Positions 1 to 22,400 of a stretch of DNA of 64,000 nucleotides are shown piece after piece; the stretch's first letter is position 1; each line of letters begins with the position of its first letter. Source of the stretch: Psococerastis gibbosa (Eukaryota > Arthropoda > Insecta > Psocodea > Psocidae). The notes under the pieces are model-generated. The model was not told where the DNA came from. It made no database searches and worked only from the letters and a program-made list of their open reading frames with translations. Location of the stretch: contig OZ020490.1 of assembly GCA_963971405.1 (NCBI GenBank), positions 31,087,464 through 31,151,463 of the forward strand. Reading direction: 5' to 3'. Made by a program: the position numbers and the translations under genes.

Positions 1-1137
1 CAACTTGCTGCTGTGATATTAGTGATTATAGTGAATTCCGAACCACATGGCGTCAGCCTCTCAATAGGTATTAGCTGTTTTTCAAGGACTTTTTATGGAT
101 CCAGGCCTACTTATATTGGCCCATCGGTCCCTGTCCAATGCCAATGACCCCATGGATTTCGGACATTACTTGTATTGTCTCCGTATGAATTTTTGGTCAT
201 TGGCAAACCGATATCAATGTCAACCTACACCGGCTACAAGCGATAATGGACAAGCTGAGACAAGCTTACCATTGACGCAATGAAACAGGCAAAGGCATGA
301 CTTAACCAAGTACAGATACGAGTCGCGTCAGCATCTCACATGAATAATTATTTCTTAGACAGAGGTGAATAGGTGGTGGCGCAATAGGAACCGTGACTTC
401 CTTTACAAATGTTAGAAGATTGGTCTGGCTACAGCTTGCTGCAAGTCGAGTACCGCAATCTATGGCCAATGGCGGCTTTTATAGTTCATATGTGGTTAAA
501 AAAAAGTTATTTCAACTCGTAATTAATCAAGTAAAGGTAAGTTTCAGCTCCTACTTCTTGGTACAAATTTCGTCAATACATAAAATATGTAAACGTAAAC
601 GCTTTGCCCTTAGTTCTGACAAAGGCCACCATGCGCCGAAATTTAAATTAAACTTGAGTTTTTTCGGCAGGATTTAATTGCCAGAGCCCCATTAATTTTA
701 TGTAAAATGTATTTTCCCCTTAAGTTAAGTATACCAGTACTACATAGGTTATATTCAAACCAAAAATATATTTATATATTTTTTTGTACTAGTGAACCGA
801 ACACATCTGATTAAATAAATATCTGAAAATATTGAAAAACTTTTAAAAAAAATCAAGCAATAAACCTTCCAGCCTGAAAAGGAACAGCTGAAAAAAATTC
901 CGAGGACAACCTGAAAGTAAACTGCAAAACTGCTCGTCTTGTTTCCACCTTGTCAGCCAAAAAGTACCTAAAAATCCTGCAAACCTAAAACACTCCCTGA
1001 AAAAATTGCCAAGAGAAAATTGGAGCGAAAAAAAGGAATGCTTTCAATACTTGAATATTCCTAATGAAAAAGAAGTAATATAGAATTTAGAGGTCCATTT
1101 ATTACGAAGAGACCCAACAGTTCCATGACTGAATGAC
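1..1137. other. AT-rich non-coding stretch
   Basis: I see no convincing gene here; the short open frames have no recognisable domains and no plausible splice context. If the U2AF2 model to the right is correct, this lies in its large intron 6 or in sequence between later exons. Around 24-50 there is a short motif (ATTCCGAACCAC followed by WTGG) that recurs near 11389-11400 just after the CR1-like LINE, so a little of the left edge may belong to a dispersed repeat. Confidence 0.4.
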
Positions 1138-1412
1138 TGGAGAACTTTCCTATTGAAAATCCAACAGGGAGGACCTCGGCTTTTCTGTGATAGGGGCTGC
1201 TCATCGCGGTTATAACTTATGGAGAAAAGAGCAGCTCACTTTTTAATTTTCGCCAGTGGCAATCCTGTTGTAAGAGAACTACAATACTGTAATCAACAGG
1301 GTTGCCAAGCGCAACAACGAAGCTTCGAACTGTACCTCCCGCCATAAGTTAAGAAAGGTGATACGCCGCGCCAATCAGATGACATTGTATTTTTCTATAG
1401 AAAAGTTCTCCA
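1138..1412. mobile_element. MITE-like element with about 23-bp terminal inverted repeats
   Basis: The left end starts TGGAGAACTTTCCTATTGAA and the right end, read on the minus strand, starts TGGAGAACTTTTCTATAGAA. The 275 bp between them have no coding potential. I could not read a clear target site duplication, so the superfamily is open. Confidence 0.5.
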
Positions 1413-1869
1413 TTAGGAGTACAGTGTTGTCAAATAAGAATAAAATACTTTATTTCCATCTTTTTTAACGATTTTTTTTTAAACTGTTATGTTGACTCCT
1501 TAACTAAAATACTTAGTTTACCTTACTAAATTACCCATTTAAGCGAAAAAATGTTTGTTTCGAAAGCATTACTAAACATAGTAAGCAAGGGAATACGCTT
1601 GCGCTCAGTCAATCAAAAACTTGTGTTTTGTCGCCATTTTTGAATGTATAGCCGGCATTTTGAATTTCTATACGAAATCGGTTAATTCAACAAGTCTATT
1701 TATTTTTTGAAAGCAGATATTAACCAAGGCACGTACAATACAAAAGCATTTTTGCACTGTGGTATTAACGTAAAAAAAACCCTTATGGGATAATAAAAAA
1801 TAAATACAAGCGACTTCGGTGGTAAGATGGTAGCGTGCTTGTTTGTCAGAAATAGACCGGCCACTGCTG

Positions 1870-2075
1870 TCTTTCTCTACTGATGAATAAATAAATAATG
1901 ACTTTTTGATCTACTATGAAGCCAACCTAGCGGCGTGAGGGCTACAAAGCCCTCTCTTACACGCCTGCTTTACATGCACTCCAAAGTATGAGTAACAAGG
2001 GTGGGACTCAAACCAAAAACCTTACGGTGAAAGTCGGAGTCCATATTACTACTCTACATGTCCTACACTGATGAA
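1870..2075 (-). mobile_element. tRNA-Glu-derived SINE
   Basis: On the minus strand the head (about 2070-1990) follows a tRNA-Glu pattern: CGACTTTCACC at the anticodon arm, then GGTTTGAGTCCC as a slightly degraded B box. The 3' part reads CTAGGTTGGCTTCATAG and ends in an ATTATTTATTTATT tail near 1885-1905. That tail closely matches the 3' end of the LINE fragment ending near 30290, so the SINE probably uses that LINE's machinery. A second head copy is at 29537-29640. Confidence 0.65.
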
Positions 2076-12217
<10,142 letters not shown>

Positions 12218-12769
12218 TATTTTCCGTTTAAATTAAGTAATAGTCTGCAAATTAATGAAAATCTCTATATATCTCACAGCGTCTTTCAGTTTCTTTTATT
12301 TAGTAAAACAAGATGGACTCCTCCTTGTTTAGTTGTTTAATGTTTTCCTTTGTGACATTGTGATTTGTGAGGTTGGTACTTGTTTGTTCCTCGAAGGGAA
12401 ATTTTATTTTTGATAATTAACGGATATGTTTAGCTTACAGACAAGCCATCGTTTTTAAAGGCAACAAGTAAACCAGAAAGGCAGAAACCTTTTTGTTTAT
12501 ATTTTATGTTTTTTTTAGATATTTTGTATGATTAATCATTTAATTTAATAATTGATCATTGATGAATTAACTCAGTGTGCTATGAAGTATAATATGTTGT
12601 CATGTAGCCTCACGCCTGCATTTTTTGTAATTTTCCAGTGCCCGGTATGAAACCGGTTCAATACATGGTACGTTTTTAACACATGTTATTCGACTCGCAA
12701 TCCAGCGACTGTACTTAATTTTTATAAATGTAAATTAGGTTTATTCATGTTGTGTAACATAATTACAGC
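12218..12769. other. U2AF2 upstream and promoter region
   Basis: This lies directly 5' of the U2AF2 start codon, which is on the minus strand. It should hold the 5' UTR and promoter. I see no TATA box at a convincing distance and no coding sequence. Confidence 0.35.
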
Positions 12770-13575
12770 TTAGTACACCGGAGAAGGGGTGACATTCACC
12801 TGGGAGCAGTCAGACTCTCTAAGGTACTAAAGGGACCCTTCCAACTCGGTTCCAGACTGTTTAATAAGCTCCCACAGGGTCTAAAAAGAGAAGATATTAG
12901 CCTAAACGCTTTCAAGAGCAAGGTGAAGGGACTCCTGGTGAGTTGTTGCCCTTACTCCGTCAATGAATTCCTAGCGACCAACCTCCCTCCCTGCTGACAT
13001 TCTCTTCATACTTATAAGTGCCTATTGTCTGTTGTCAAACACCTATGAATAACAGTTGCATATGCGATGCCATGTATATTAAATAATTTATTTAAATATA
13101 ATGTTAAATAAAATTTAACATTAATCAATTATTATTTTGAAATCAGTAAATTTATTAATTTGAATATAGGAACTCGACAAAATATTTTCGCCTGTTTTAT
13201 CAAAACTAGTCTTTTTGGCAAAATATTAAGTCCAATCTTATCACTGATAATTTAAAGAGCCAATGGGAAAAGTTTTAGTTAAACCTATTAAACATTAGAA
13301 TGTCAAACTAAAACTATTGATATGGACTTCTCTGTCAAACTAAAACTATTGATATGGACTTTTCTCTCATTGTTTTTTTCAAATTATTGACTCATAAATA
13401 GTCAAAATGTTTATAGTCTAGACTTGATGTTTTGATATTATGTAGCCTACATGGTAGACCTAATTGTATTTTTGACGGTGCCGAGCACATACTGTACCTT
13501 TATACCTATATTGTACTGTATGTGGTAATAATGGCCTATTATATTTCATTTCATTTCATTTCATTTCATTCCACC
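12770..13575 (+). mobile_element. LINE 3' fragment (CR1-like) with TTTCA tail
   Basis: A frame from about 12780 to 13001 ends an RT ORF in the style of many insect LINEs: FQLGSRLFNKLPQGLKRE, then FKSKVKGLL and YSVNEFLATNLPPC before TGA. The same layout (LLFNQLPDHI ... YSLDEFL) appears at 29800-30030. A (TTTCA)n array at 13541-13571 may be the 3' tail. Confidence 0.6.
13301..13370. repeat. Tandem 34-bp duplication
   Basis: TGTCAAACTAAAACTATTGA followed by TATGGACTT occurs twice in direct succession (about 13301 and 13334). It is non-coding. Confidence 0.7.
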
Positions 13576-14024
13576 GGGTAATGCCGCAGTATTACTAGGC
13601 TGAGCCCATATACAATATCTATTTATTTCATTTAAACCATTTAACGTCAAAGTACACAATGCAATGAAGGTTCTCTACGTCGTCAATAGTAAACAGCCTA
13701 AAATAATTAGTATATTAGTTAATCAGTCTGGGTTACGCTTACGCCTGCCTGTGTACCAATAGAGGACAAGCCTCTTTTCCTTTGACACTATTCCCAGTAA
13801 GCAAACGAGGACAAGTACCAGGTGCCAGTGCCAGGCAAGTCTATATTTATGCTAGTACCTACAGGTAAATTTCAAGTTATGCTACCCTGCAGTTAAAAAG
13901 TCGGATGATAATGAATGTAAAGTGGAAGACAAACGTCCCATTGACAAGATGATTTTTATTTAATAGTCAGAATTGTTTTATTTGCATCCGTCTGACATTT
14001 TCCTTCCATAAAATTTGCCATAAA

Positions 14025-15862
14025 ATCTTTATATACAAAAATTACGTGTCACGTTGTTTGTCCACGATGGACTCCTAAACTTTCGAACCGATTTTAAATT
14101 AGATTTGCAAACCGTGTACAATTCGACCCAACTTGAAAGATAGGATAGCTTACATTTCAATTTATAGTCGCAATATTATTTTATTGCTAATTATTTGTCT
14201 ATTACTTGACAGTCATAATTATCTGTTAGCTCCAAAGGATTCTAACAGATGGCGATATCTGTTGACTGGATTGAGTGAATAATCAATAGATGGCGCTATG
14301 TTAAAAATACAAACGTTTCATATAAGCTACAATTCAATAGCATAACCACCACGTGTCGCTGAGGTTAAGGTATTCATATTGTAGTGAAGATAATACAGTG
14401 AAATTATTTTTTATTTTAAATTATTAGTGCTTGATTGTTTAAAACTCTCTTAATTAAAATATATACATGTAAGTATTATCACATAGTTATATTATTAAAT
14501 TTTCTATGCATCAAATCACACTGTTCTTCTTCTTCTCATGTTATTAATTTATTATATTGTTAATAGTTATAGTAGGGGAGCTCAAGCGAGGATTTCGGGA
14601 TTTACTCGAGCGCGTCAGATTACGGTATGGTAAGTTCATTACATGCTAAGTAGTGTATATTTCACTATTCTGACCATTTGAGTGTGACCTAAAGAAACGG
14701 GAGGACTTTAAAGATGTGCAGCTGCGTGATGCCTATATTTCTTACTGCGTCCCCACTTTGAGTTCAGTTGCCGTGACGCCATGATATTATTTACAGCGTA
14801 TTTCCAACGTTTTGGATAATTTGATTATTTTTAATAAAAGTTATGAGAATTAAAGTTTATAAATATTAACTATTTTATATTATATTATAAAATCGAAGAA
14901 TTTTTTTTCTTTTAACTGTCAGATTAGGCAGATCATTATCAGATTATTATACAGCACCTCTAGAATATATAGATGAACCATTTTATATATCATTATCTGA
15001 CGCGCTCGAGTATGTTCACGCAACAGTTTTTTTTTTACATTTTTGAAAATCTATAGCCGCTTACTCCACCGCTGAAGAGGTATACATTATATAACATTTT
15101 TTTCTCTTTATCATCTAAGCTTTGCAACCCAGTAAGTATCTATGACGCTCGAGTAAATCCCCATTTAGCATCACGGGCTCCCCCACTATTAATCGATTTA
15201 CAAAAATTTATTTACCATTTTGCAGATAATCTAACGGAGATTAATAATGCTATCTCCAAAATTTAATTAATATATATACATGAAAAAAATGGTACAAAGC
15301 TCCCAATAGTTTTTTAATAATTGTACATTTTTTTTTCATTATTTTTATTCAACCTCTATTAAAAATTATTTTGCACTCTTCATTTCAATGTGCTATAATT
15401 GGATGTTTTTGAGTTTTTTTTTTTTTGTTAATATTTAAACGTTGAAATTATTATTTTCAGTCGAATGCCACCGAAGAAATCTAACCTCAACAACGCTCGG
15501 AGCAGAGAGGCACGACGCAGCCGTGTTCAAAGAGCTCAGCAGTCGGCAGAACAAATCGCAGCAAGAAATGCAGCTCAAAGACTCAGAACAGCAGAGAGTC
15601 GTGCACGCGAATCTCAAGAACAGCGTGACGAACGTCTGCGACGGACTATTGCGAGAATAAGAGTGGCACGAGAACGAAACATAGCTACAGCACGAGTACA
15701 AGAACGACAGAGGCAACGGACCAGCCGCTCATTAACACGTGCATCATTTGTTCGTCTTGCTTTCAAATATGCACCAGATATTAACTGCTCTGCGCATTCA
15801 AAGATTGCTATCGGTGCAATGGATAAAGTATGGCTGATGTCCTCCTACTGTTCCCCTTGAAT
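14025..15862 (+). mobile_element. Helitron 5' portion with start of the Rep/helicase ORF, interrupted by a MITE
   Basis: The leader near 14027-14330 (TATATACAAAAATTACGTGT, then ACTCCTAAACTTTCGAACCG and AGATGGCG blocks) is the type seen ahead of arthropod Helitron ORFs. The ORF starts at 15465 with a very Arg/Gln-rich N-terminus (MPPKKSNLNNARSREARRSR) and ends RLAFKYAPDINCSAHSKIAI-GAMDK near 15828, where family proteins would continue into a Cys-rich Helitron-like N domain. That continuation and the helicase are missing. The identification is from the N-terminal style only. Confidence 0.55.
14569..15189. mobile_element. CTCGAG-rich MITE, copy 1
   Basis: Ends are ATAGTAGGGGAGCTC on the left and, on the minus strand, ATAGTGGGGGAGCCC on the right. 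Both are followed by GGGATTTACTCGAGCG. Internal copies of TACTCGAGCGCGTCAGATTA point inward from each end. It has no ORF. A longer relative is at 20531-21879. Confidence 0.7.
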
Positions 15863-16458
15863 AGTTTACTACAATATAATATAACAACAAACTTAGCCAC
15901 AGCAACGCGTGGCCGGGTCCGTTTGTAAAATAATAAAATACGTAATTTGCCATAAAATAAGTGCATAAACCGGCCAACGCAAAAATTCGACATAAACTGG
16001 GCTGGAAGTAAATAACTATGCTTCACCGACCTTTAATTTATTCAGAAATTCGTTTCCCTTGCGGTAAATAAACGATACATTTAACCAAATTATGTTATTT
16101 TATTAGGGGTTGCTTACCTATGCCTTTATCCTTGAACAATATCAATAATGAATGACCAAATAAAATTAATCTGAATCGGCCACAAGCTCCAGGCAAGGTC
16201 ATCTGAATTTTACAAAAGTTACAAGAGGATGTACTTAAAGTGGATGACTAGAAAGAGGAAATTTTATTATTAGCATTCTTGTTATTTGTGAACATACTGT
16301 TATATACATTCATTTGTGTACTACTATGTTATGAAATGAGATAAAATTACGTCGATGAAAAGCTGTAAAATATATTTCATCTTCTGAGCAATTTTTGTTA
16401 ATTGAAGTTTTTGACTGTTTTGTACTCATGTTATTACCAGGAACATTATTTGTTGCAG

Positions 16459-19400
16459 ATGACAACGGAAGAAGCTAATAGATTCAGTCAGGAAATTTTA
16501 ACTAGCCCTATTAAGGAGGAGCCCAGTAAGTTGTCTGAAATGCAGTAGGGTCATTCTAAAAAATCTTGCCGATCCTTGTCCGAAGCTTACAATCGCCCAT
16601 TTAGCCAACTAAGACAGTCTTTTTTTCAAATTTTAAGTGAAAGTTTAAAACTATACTAGTTTAACTACATTTAGACAGTATGCAACTGTTTCGGTGACCG
16701 TACTATAGGCAAATTTTTTAGTCTATAACTAACAAAACGGCTTGTCTGAAACTGTCCATGGGGACATTTTCTAGCTTCAAATGTGGAAAATTGTAGAAAA
16801 TGTGACAATTATTTAACTGATTCCGTTGATAATGCAACTTATAGAACACATTTAGTATATATACAGCATACTCGTTTTCGTTTTCAAAACGGACCGGACT
16901 CCAGTGGACCTTTTCTCTATGTCCGCTATTGCAGTCACAAGTGTTATGTCCCAAGTGTTACTGTCTGAGAATTTTTGAAAAATGCCGGGAAACGCGCAGT
17001 GGCAGCAGAATGAGCAGCCATATTGGATCGGCAAACTACCAAAACAGTGATAAAGAGAGTATTTAAACACTATTCTTTTAAATTTTAAGGTAAGTAGTAG
17101 AAATTGCAGCGTGTTTTTATTTGAAGTCACAAGTGTTACAGTATTTTTGAACAGTTTTATAGAGAATTTGACAGTTGCAGCGATTTAATTAGTTATGGAA
17201 AGAGGATTACTTAGCATCACCATAACCTGACATGGTCACCGTTAGCATCTCGTTTGGAGGGAATGGCTAGAACATAATATGTCACAAGTGTTATTGGTCA
17301 CAAGTGTTACTTTAAAATTAGTAACACTTGTGACAAATAGTAACACTTAGGACTTTCTTGCTGCTCCAATAACTAATATTTGAATTATTTTTCTAGAATG
17401 CCACCGTTGTCAAATAAAGAAAAGCAGAAGATGTACCGTGAGAAGCGTAAAAGCGACCCTGCACGAGATGAAGCTTACAAGGCTAAACACAAGTTGAGAA
17501 ATGCTAAGCAAAAGAAGATAAAAGACTTAAGCACGAAAGAAAAATGTATGCAACGAAAAGCGTGGAAGGAACGGAAAGCAGAATCAAGAAGACGTCAAAA
17601 AGCAACTAATGGTGTGTTAGGTAACACTCCACCTGATTCTGAATTAGATACTCCTCCGTCATCTTCGAGAGGCCGGAAAACGATTCTCCGGAACCGCTCA
17701 AAATTATACAGGGATAATAAGAGACTTGAAAATGAATTAGAAGTGTTAAAGAGTCAACTGGCAATAATGAGCAGGTCTTCGGACATGTACAGGAAGCGCG
17801 CTGAGCGACTGCTGAAGAAAAAGAAACACAATCTTACCCCTCAGTCGAAGACCAATAAGTTAGCTAAAGAAGCCAAAATAACAAATCCTCGTGTAAAAAG
17901 ACAACTTTTTGAGTTTAATGTACTGAAGGAGTCTCTGACGACCACATACGAGGCATCCCCTGCTGCACAGAAAAAAATAATTGGGTTAATAGCTACAAAT
18001 GCTATTGTCAAAAAATATAAAATGAAAGGGGCTGTGGGGAGGGCCCTCGGATTGCAGGACAGGAAGAGAATTGTTCAATCCGGACTTACAAAAAATCGCG
18101 AGCACCAAGAGAGCATTCGCCACTTTTACGAAAAAGAAAGTTTTTGCACTGCAGGCAAAAAGGAGACTATTACTAGAAAAAAGATAAAAAAGCAGATAAG
18201 AATCATGAATGCGACAATGAAAGAACTGCATTTGAAATATAACTTAGAGAATAAGGCTGTGTCTTATGCCACGTTCACCAAATACAGACCTTTTTATGTA
18301 ATGGAGCCAAAAGTCGGAAAAAGAGATACATGCAGGTGTGTCTTACATGAAAACATTTTCCTTATATTACGAAAGCTCAAGCAAATTGGTGCATTGGGGA
18401 GCTCCTCATCCAGAGAATATTTGGAAACCCTCGTGTGCAACAGTCTCTCGGCGGAATGCATGTACTCTAAGTGCATTATTTGCAAGGACCAAAAATTTCG
18501 TCTGCAGAACGTGCTAACTTCAAGTAATACGGTTTCGTGGCTTCAGTGGGAATACCTCGAAAAGCAATATGTAAAAGGAACCGAAATCAAAAAATCAAAA
18601 ATTGTAGGTACCGTTAAACACTACGGGTCTTTAATGGAACTTATCGCGGTATTGGATAAGATGACCCCACGATTCAAGAGGCATGCATTCAACATGCAAC
18701 AACAGCGACGTGCGTTTGAGGATTGTATTCAGAACGTAGAAAGCAACGACTATGAGGCTGTTCTGTTAATGGATTTCTCAGAGAACTACAACTGCAAAAA
18801 GGCAGTGGAGATTCAGAGCTTTCACTTCGGGGGCTGCCGAGAGCAGGTAGCGTTACATACTTCTGTCCTCTTCACTTCAGCGGGGAAAAAATCATTTTGT
18901 ACCATATCTGCGAACCTTGAGCACACCCCTAATGCCATTTGGGCTCATTTACATCCTATCTTGAGCTACGTAAGAGATGAGTTGAAAATACATGTCATGC
19001 ACTTTTTTTCTGACGGTCCATTTTCCCAATATCGCCAAAAAATTAATTTCTACTTAATGTGCGCAAATTTAAAAAAATACAAATTTCATACATGTACTTG
19101 GACGTTCTTTGAAAGCGGCCACGGGAAGGGGGAAGCAGATGGCATTGGGGGTGCTGTGAAAAGGCGAGCAGACGCCATAGTGGCCCATGGGGCCGATATA
19201 AACAATGCAGTAGATTTCTTCAAGGCTATGAAAGAATGTGAGTCGCGAATTACATATTTTTTAGTCGAAAATATTACACCGCAAAATATTCCTTCTTTGA
19301 CACCCGTTAAAGGAACTGCGGACCTGCATCAAATTGTGTACAAAAGTACCAACGAAATCTGGTACCGCGATGTAGGTTGTTTTTGCAAAGAAAATAAGTG

Positions 19401-22400
19401 GGTGAAAGGACAATTTTGCAAATGCAGTAGCGGCGTCGACATGAAGGTAGCCAACTTGCTCTCTGAACCGGAGTTAACAATGCCTGAGTGTGCAGCAGTT
19501 GCGGGTACTTCCCTGAAGTGTCTCGAACCCCATGAAGTCCACATAAAAAATATATCTGTGGGAACTTTTCTTCTTGTCAAAGTAAAGAGCGGCAAGGGAA
19601 GGAAAAGCCGAGAGTTTACATATGCGGCTGTAGTGCAGGAAGAGTTTGATGACGAAGAAGGTGAAGTCCTTGTAATGTTTTTGTCTGCCATGACCGACAA
19701 CCGTTCCACCTTCACAGTTAATGAAAAGGACATAGCGTATGTAAGATACGATGACATCATTCAAATTCTTAAAGCGCCGGAGCTGAAGATGAAGGGCAAA
19801 AGAATGTTCTATGAGTTTGATGAGGAAATTAATGTAAAGGAAAAATAAAGTTATTATTTCCAGCTGATAATTTTTTTTATTCGAATCTGAGTTGTGGTAA
19901 CACTAGTGACAATAAAATAGTCACAAGTGTTATTGCTGCAAAAATTGTAAGCTATTTCAAAAGAAAGACGCATTAAATCTAAAAATCGAGCTGAGTGATT
20001 TCCTATTCACTGTTTCTGCAATATGTAATGAAAATAGCGTAGGGAGATGGCTCCAGAAATCTGTTTTCCTTGATGTTGATGTTTTCGACCAGTCCCAAAG
20101 TAACACTTGTGACCTTAACTTCCCTGTAGGCTTAAGCAAAATAATGAAGAAGGTGTGCAAGTTATTTAATAACCGTTCAGGACACACTAAATTTTAAGCC
20201 AGGCTGAAAGAAAATTTAATATACATTTTTACGAATAGCAGACCAATCGATAATTGTCCAGTAACACTTGTGACGCTTCAGAGGGCCGTTTGGAGTAAAA
20301 ATATTTCTAGCAATGTTAAACTTGAAAATGAACACGAGTGACGTATGATAAAGACACCTAAGATGGTATATCTAATTAATGCCAGGTGCGAATATTTATT
20401 TAAATGTAGTTAAAAAAATTACAAATAATTTACTTCATTAGGCAATAAAAAAAAGAATGACCCAGTAATGACGTTGCAGAAAATTAATTTTACATAGATT
20501 GCATCTTTCTGCTTTGTATAAATTTAGCTAATAGTAGGGAGATTTGTGGATTTACTCGAGCTTGGCAGATTAAGATACAGGAGGATACCTTGAACCCGGT
20601 AAGTGCCTCCACCCAATATGAGGATCAGATTAGTAAAAAAAAAAATGATCATCGGATATTCTCGAGCGCGTCAGATTAAGGGATGGTGAGTTAATTACAT
20701 GCTAAAAAGTGTATATTTCACTAATCTGACAATTTCGTAGTAACATAAAAAAGGAGGGGTCTACAAAGTTGTACAAAAAAAACGTCATCTAGACATTCTC
20801 GAACGTGACTAAATTATTTTTTTTTCGGAAGGAAATAATTCAGGGATAACGAAAAATATATAATCTGACGATTTCCACAAACCGAAGTAACAAAGATTCT
20901 TCGAGAAAGTTTAATGCTAGCAGCTGTGTGATGCCTATAATATACTTGTCTACCCACTATGATTTCTGTTGCCATGGCGCCGTGATATTATTATATAAAA
21001 ATGAAAACCTCCTATGCTTAGCACACTATATTAAAATAAAGCTTTGTATCCAGTTTATTTTATAACATCCTTGCCTCCTTACTGTTGGCACTGTTGCCAT
21101 GGCGCCATGTTATTTTTTACAACGTTTTGACCATAGAATAAATATTTACTATTTACTGGGTTTGACTTATTTTGCTACTTTAATATTATGTGAATTAAAG
21201 TTTATAAAAACTCACTATTTAATATTATTAATATTACTATAATATAATATTATATTTAATATTACCTGTCTTTTTCAATTGATTAAGTTCTGCGGTTTTA
21301 AAAAATCTATTTTTTTATTGTACAAAAATTGTCAGATTAAGCAGATCCCTCCAGATAATCGTCAGATTATGAAACAACACGTCCAGGACATAAAGACGAA
21401 GCATATATGTCTTAATCGGAAGCGCTCGAGTATTTCAAAATGTTTTTTTTTTTTTTTTTTTGGCTAATTCTAATAATTGCCACTACCTTGCGTCACATCC
21501 ATAATCGCCAGATTATTGAATGTGGGCTACTTATAGGTTCACTTAACATCCCCTAAAAAATCTGACGCGCCCGATTAAATTTTTTTCTTCTTCATTTTTA
21601 ACCCTCACATGCGACCACCTCCACCATGCAGACGGTCGTACGTACGTACATTATTAAAAATACATAGGGAATGTATGCTATCAATATCTGACGCGCTCGA
21701 GTATGTCCACGTAACAGTTTTTTTTACATTTTTGAAAATCTATAGCCGCTTACTCCACCGCTGAAGAGGTATACATTTCATAACATTTGTTTTCTTTTTA
21801 ACACCTAAGCTTTGAAATCCAATAGGTCTCTATGACGATCGAGTAAATCCCCATTTAGCATCGTGGGCTCCCCTACTATGGAGTCGTAAGTGGTAGACAA
21901 ATAAATTTTATATCTACTTTGACTAATATGAACTGCCTTCGTAATTTCTTTCAATAGCTCCTACGAGCTAAATATTGGTAGTCCATCAATCATATCACAC
22001 TTTGCACAGAGAAACTAGGCAATTTAAAAAAACTTCTTTCGCATGTGAGGTTGTTTTAGGTCATATATGGGCTGTGAGATTTGAGCTACAGCCACTTGTA
22101 ATATAGCTCCTTCTGCATTAGGCCCTGCACCTGCAACTTTTCTGTCATTGCCTGACAGCCACCGATCAGCCAGTTAAGCTGAATGGCCAATAAAAATCGA
22201 CATTTTTTTGGTTCATAGACGCCATCATTGTTCATGCACGACTAGTGGTGTAAAAACACACTTTGTATTGTTCACAGTTGATGACAATGGAGTGGTACCA
22301 AAAAAGGAACCATTCGACCAGCGACAACCCGAAGATGATGGTAGCCGCTTCCCAACCTATTTCGAGCTACGTGAAATGAATAGTAATCATCAACAGAGAC

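Larger units (their letters stand above)
16548..20463 (+). mobile_element. Complete-looking 3.9-kb DNA transposon of unassigned family
   Basis: Left terminus GGGTCATTCTAAAAAATCTT and right terminus, on the minus strand, GGGTCATTCTTTTTTTTATT are inverted repeats. The 4-bp AGTA flanks both ends (16544-16547 and 20464-20467) and fits a target site duplication. Between them is one uninterrupted transposase-like ORF and two flanking clusters of a 14-bp motif. It sits in the intron of the C2H2 gene in the same orientation. The intact ORF, termini and duplication suggest a young insertion. Confidence 0.78.

Noticed and set aside
393..677. 94-aa ORF
   Set aside because: No domain, repetitive composition, no splice or promoter context.
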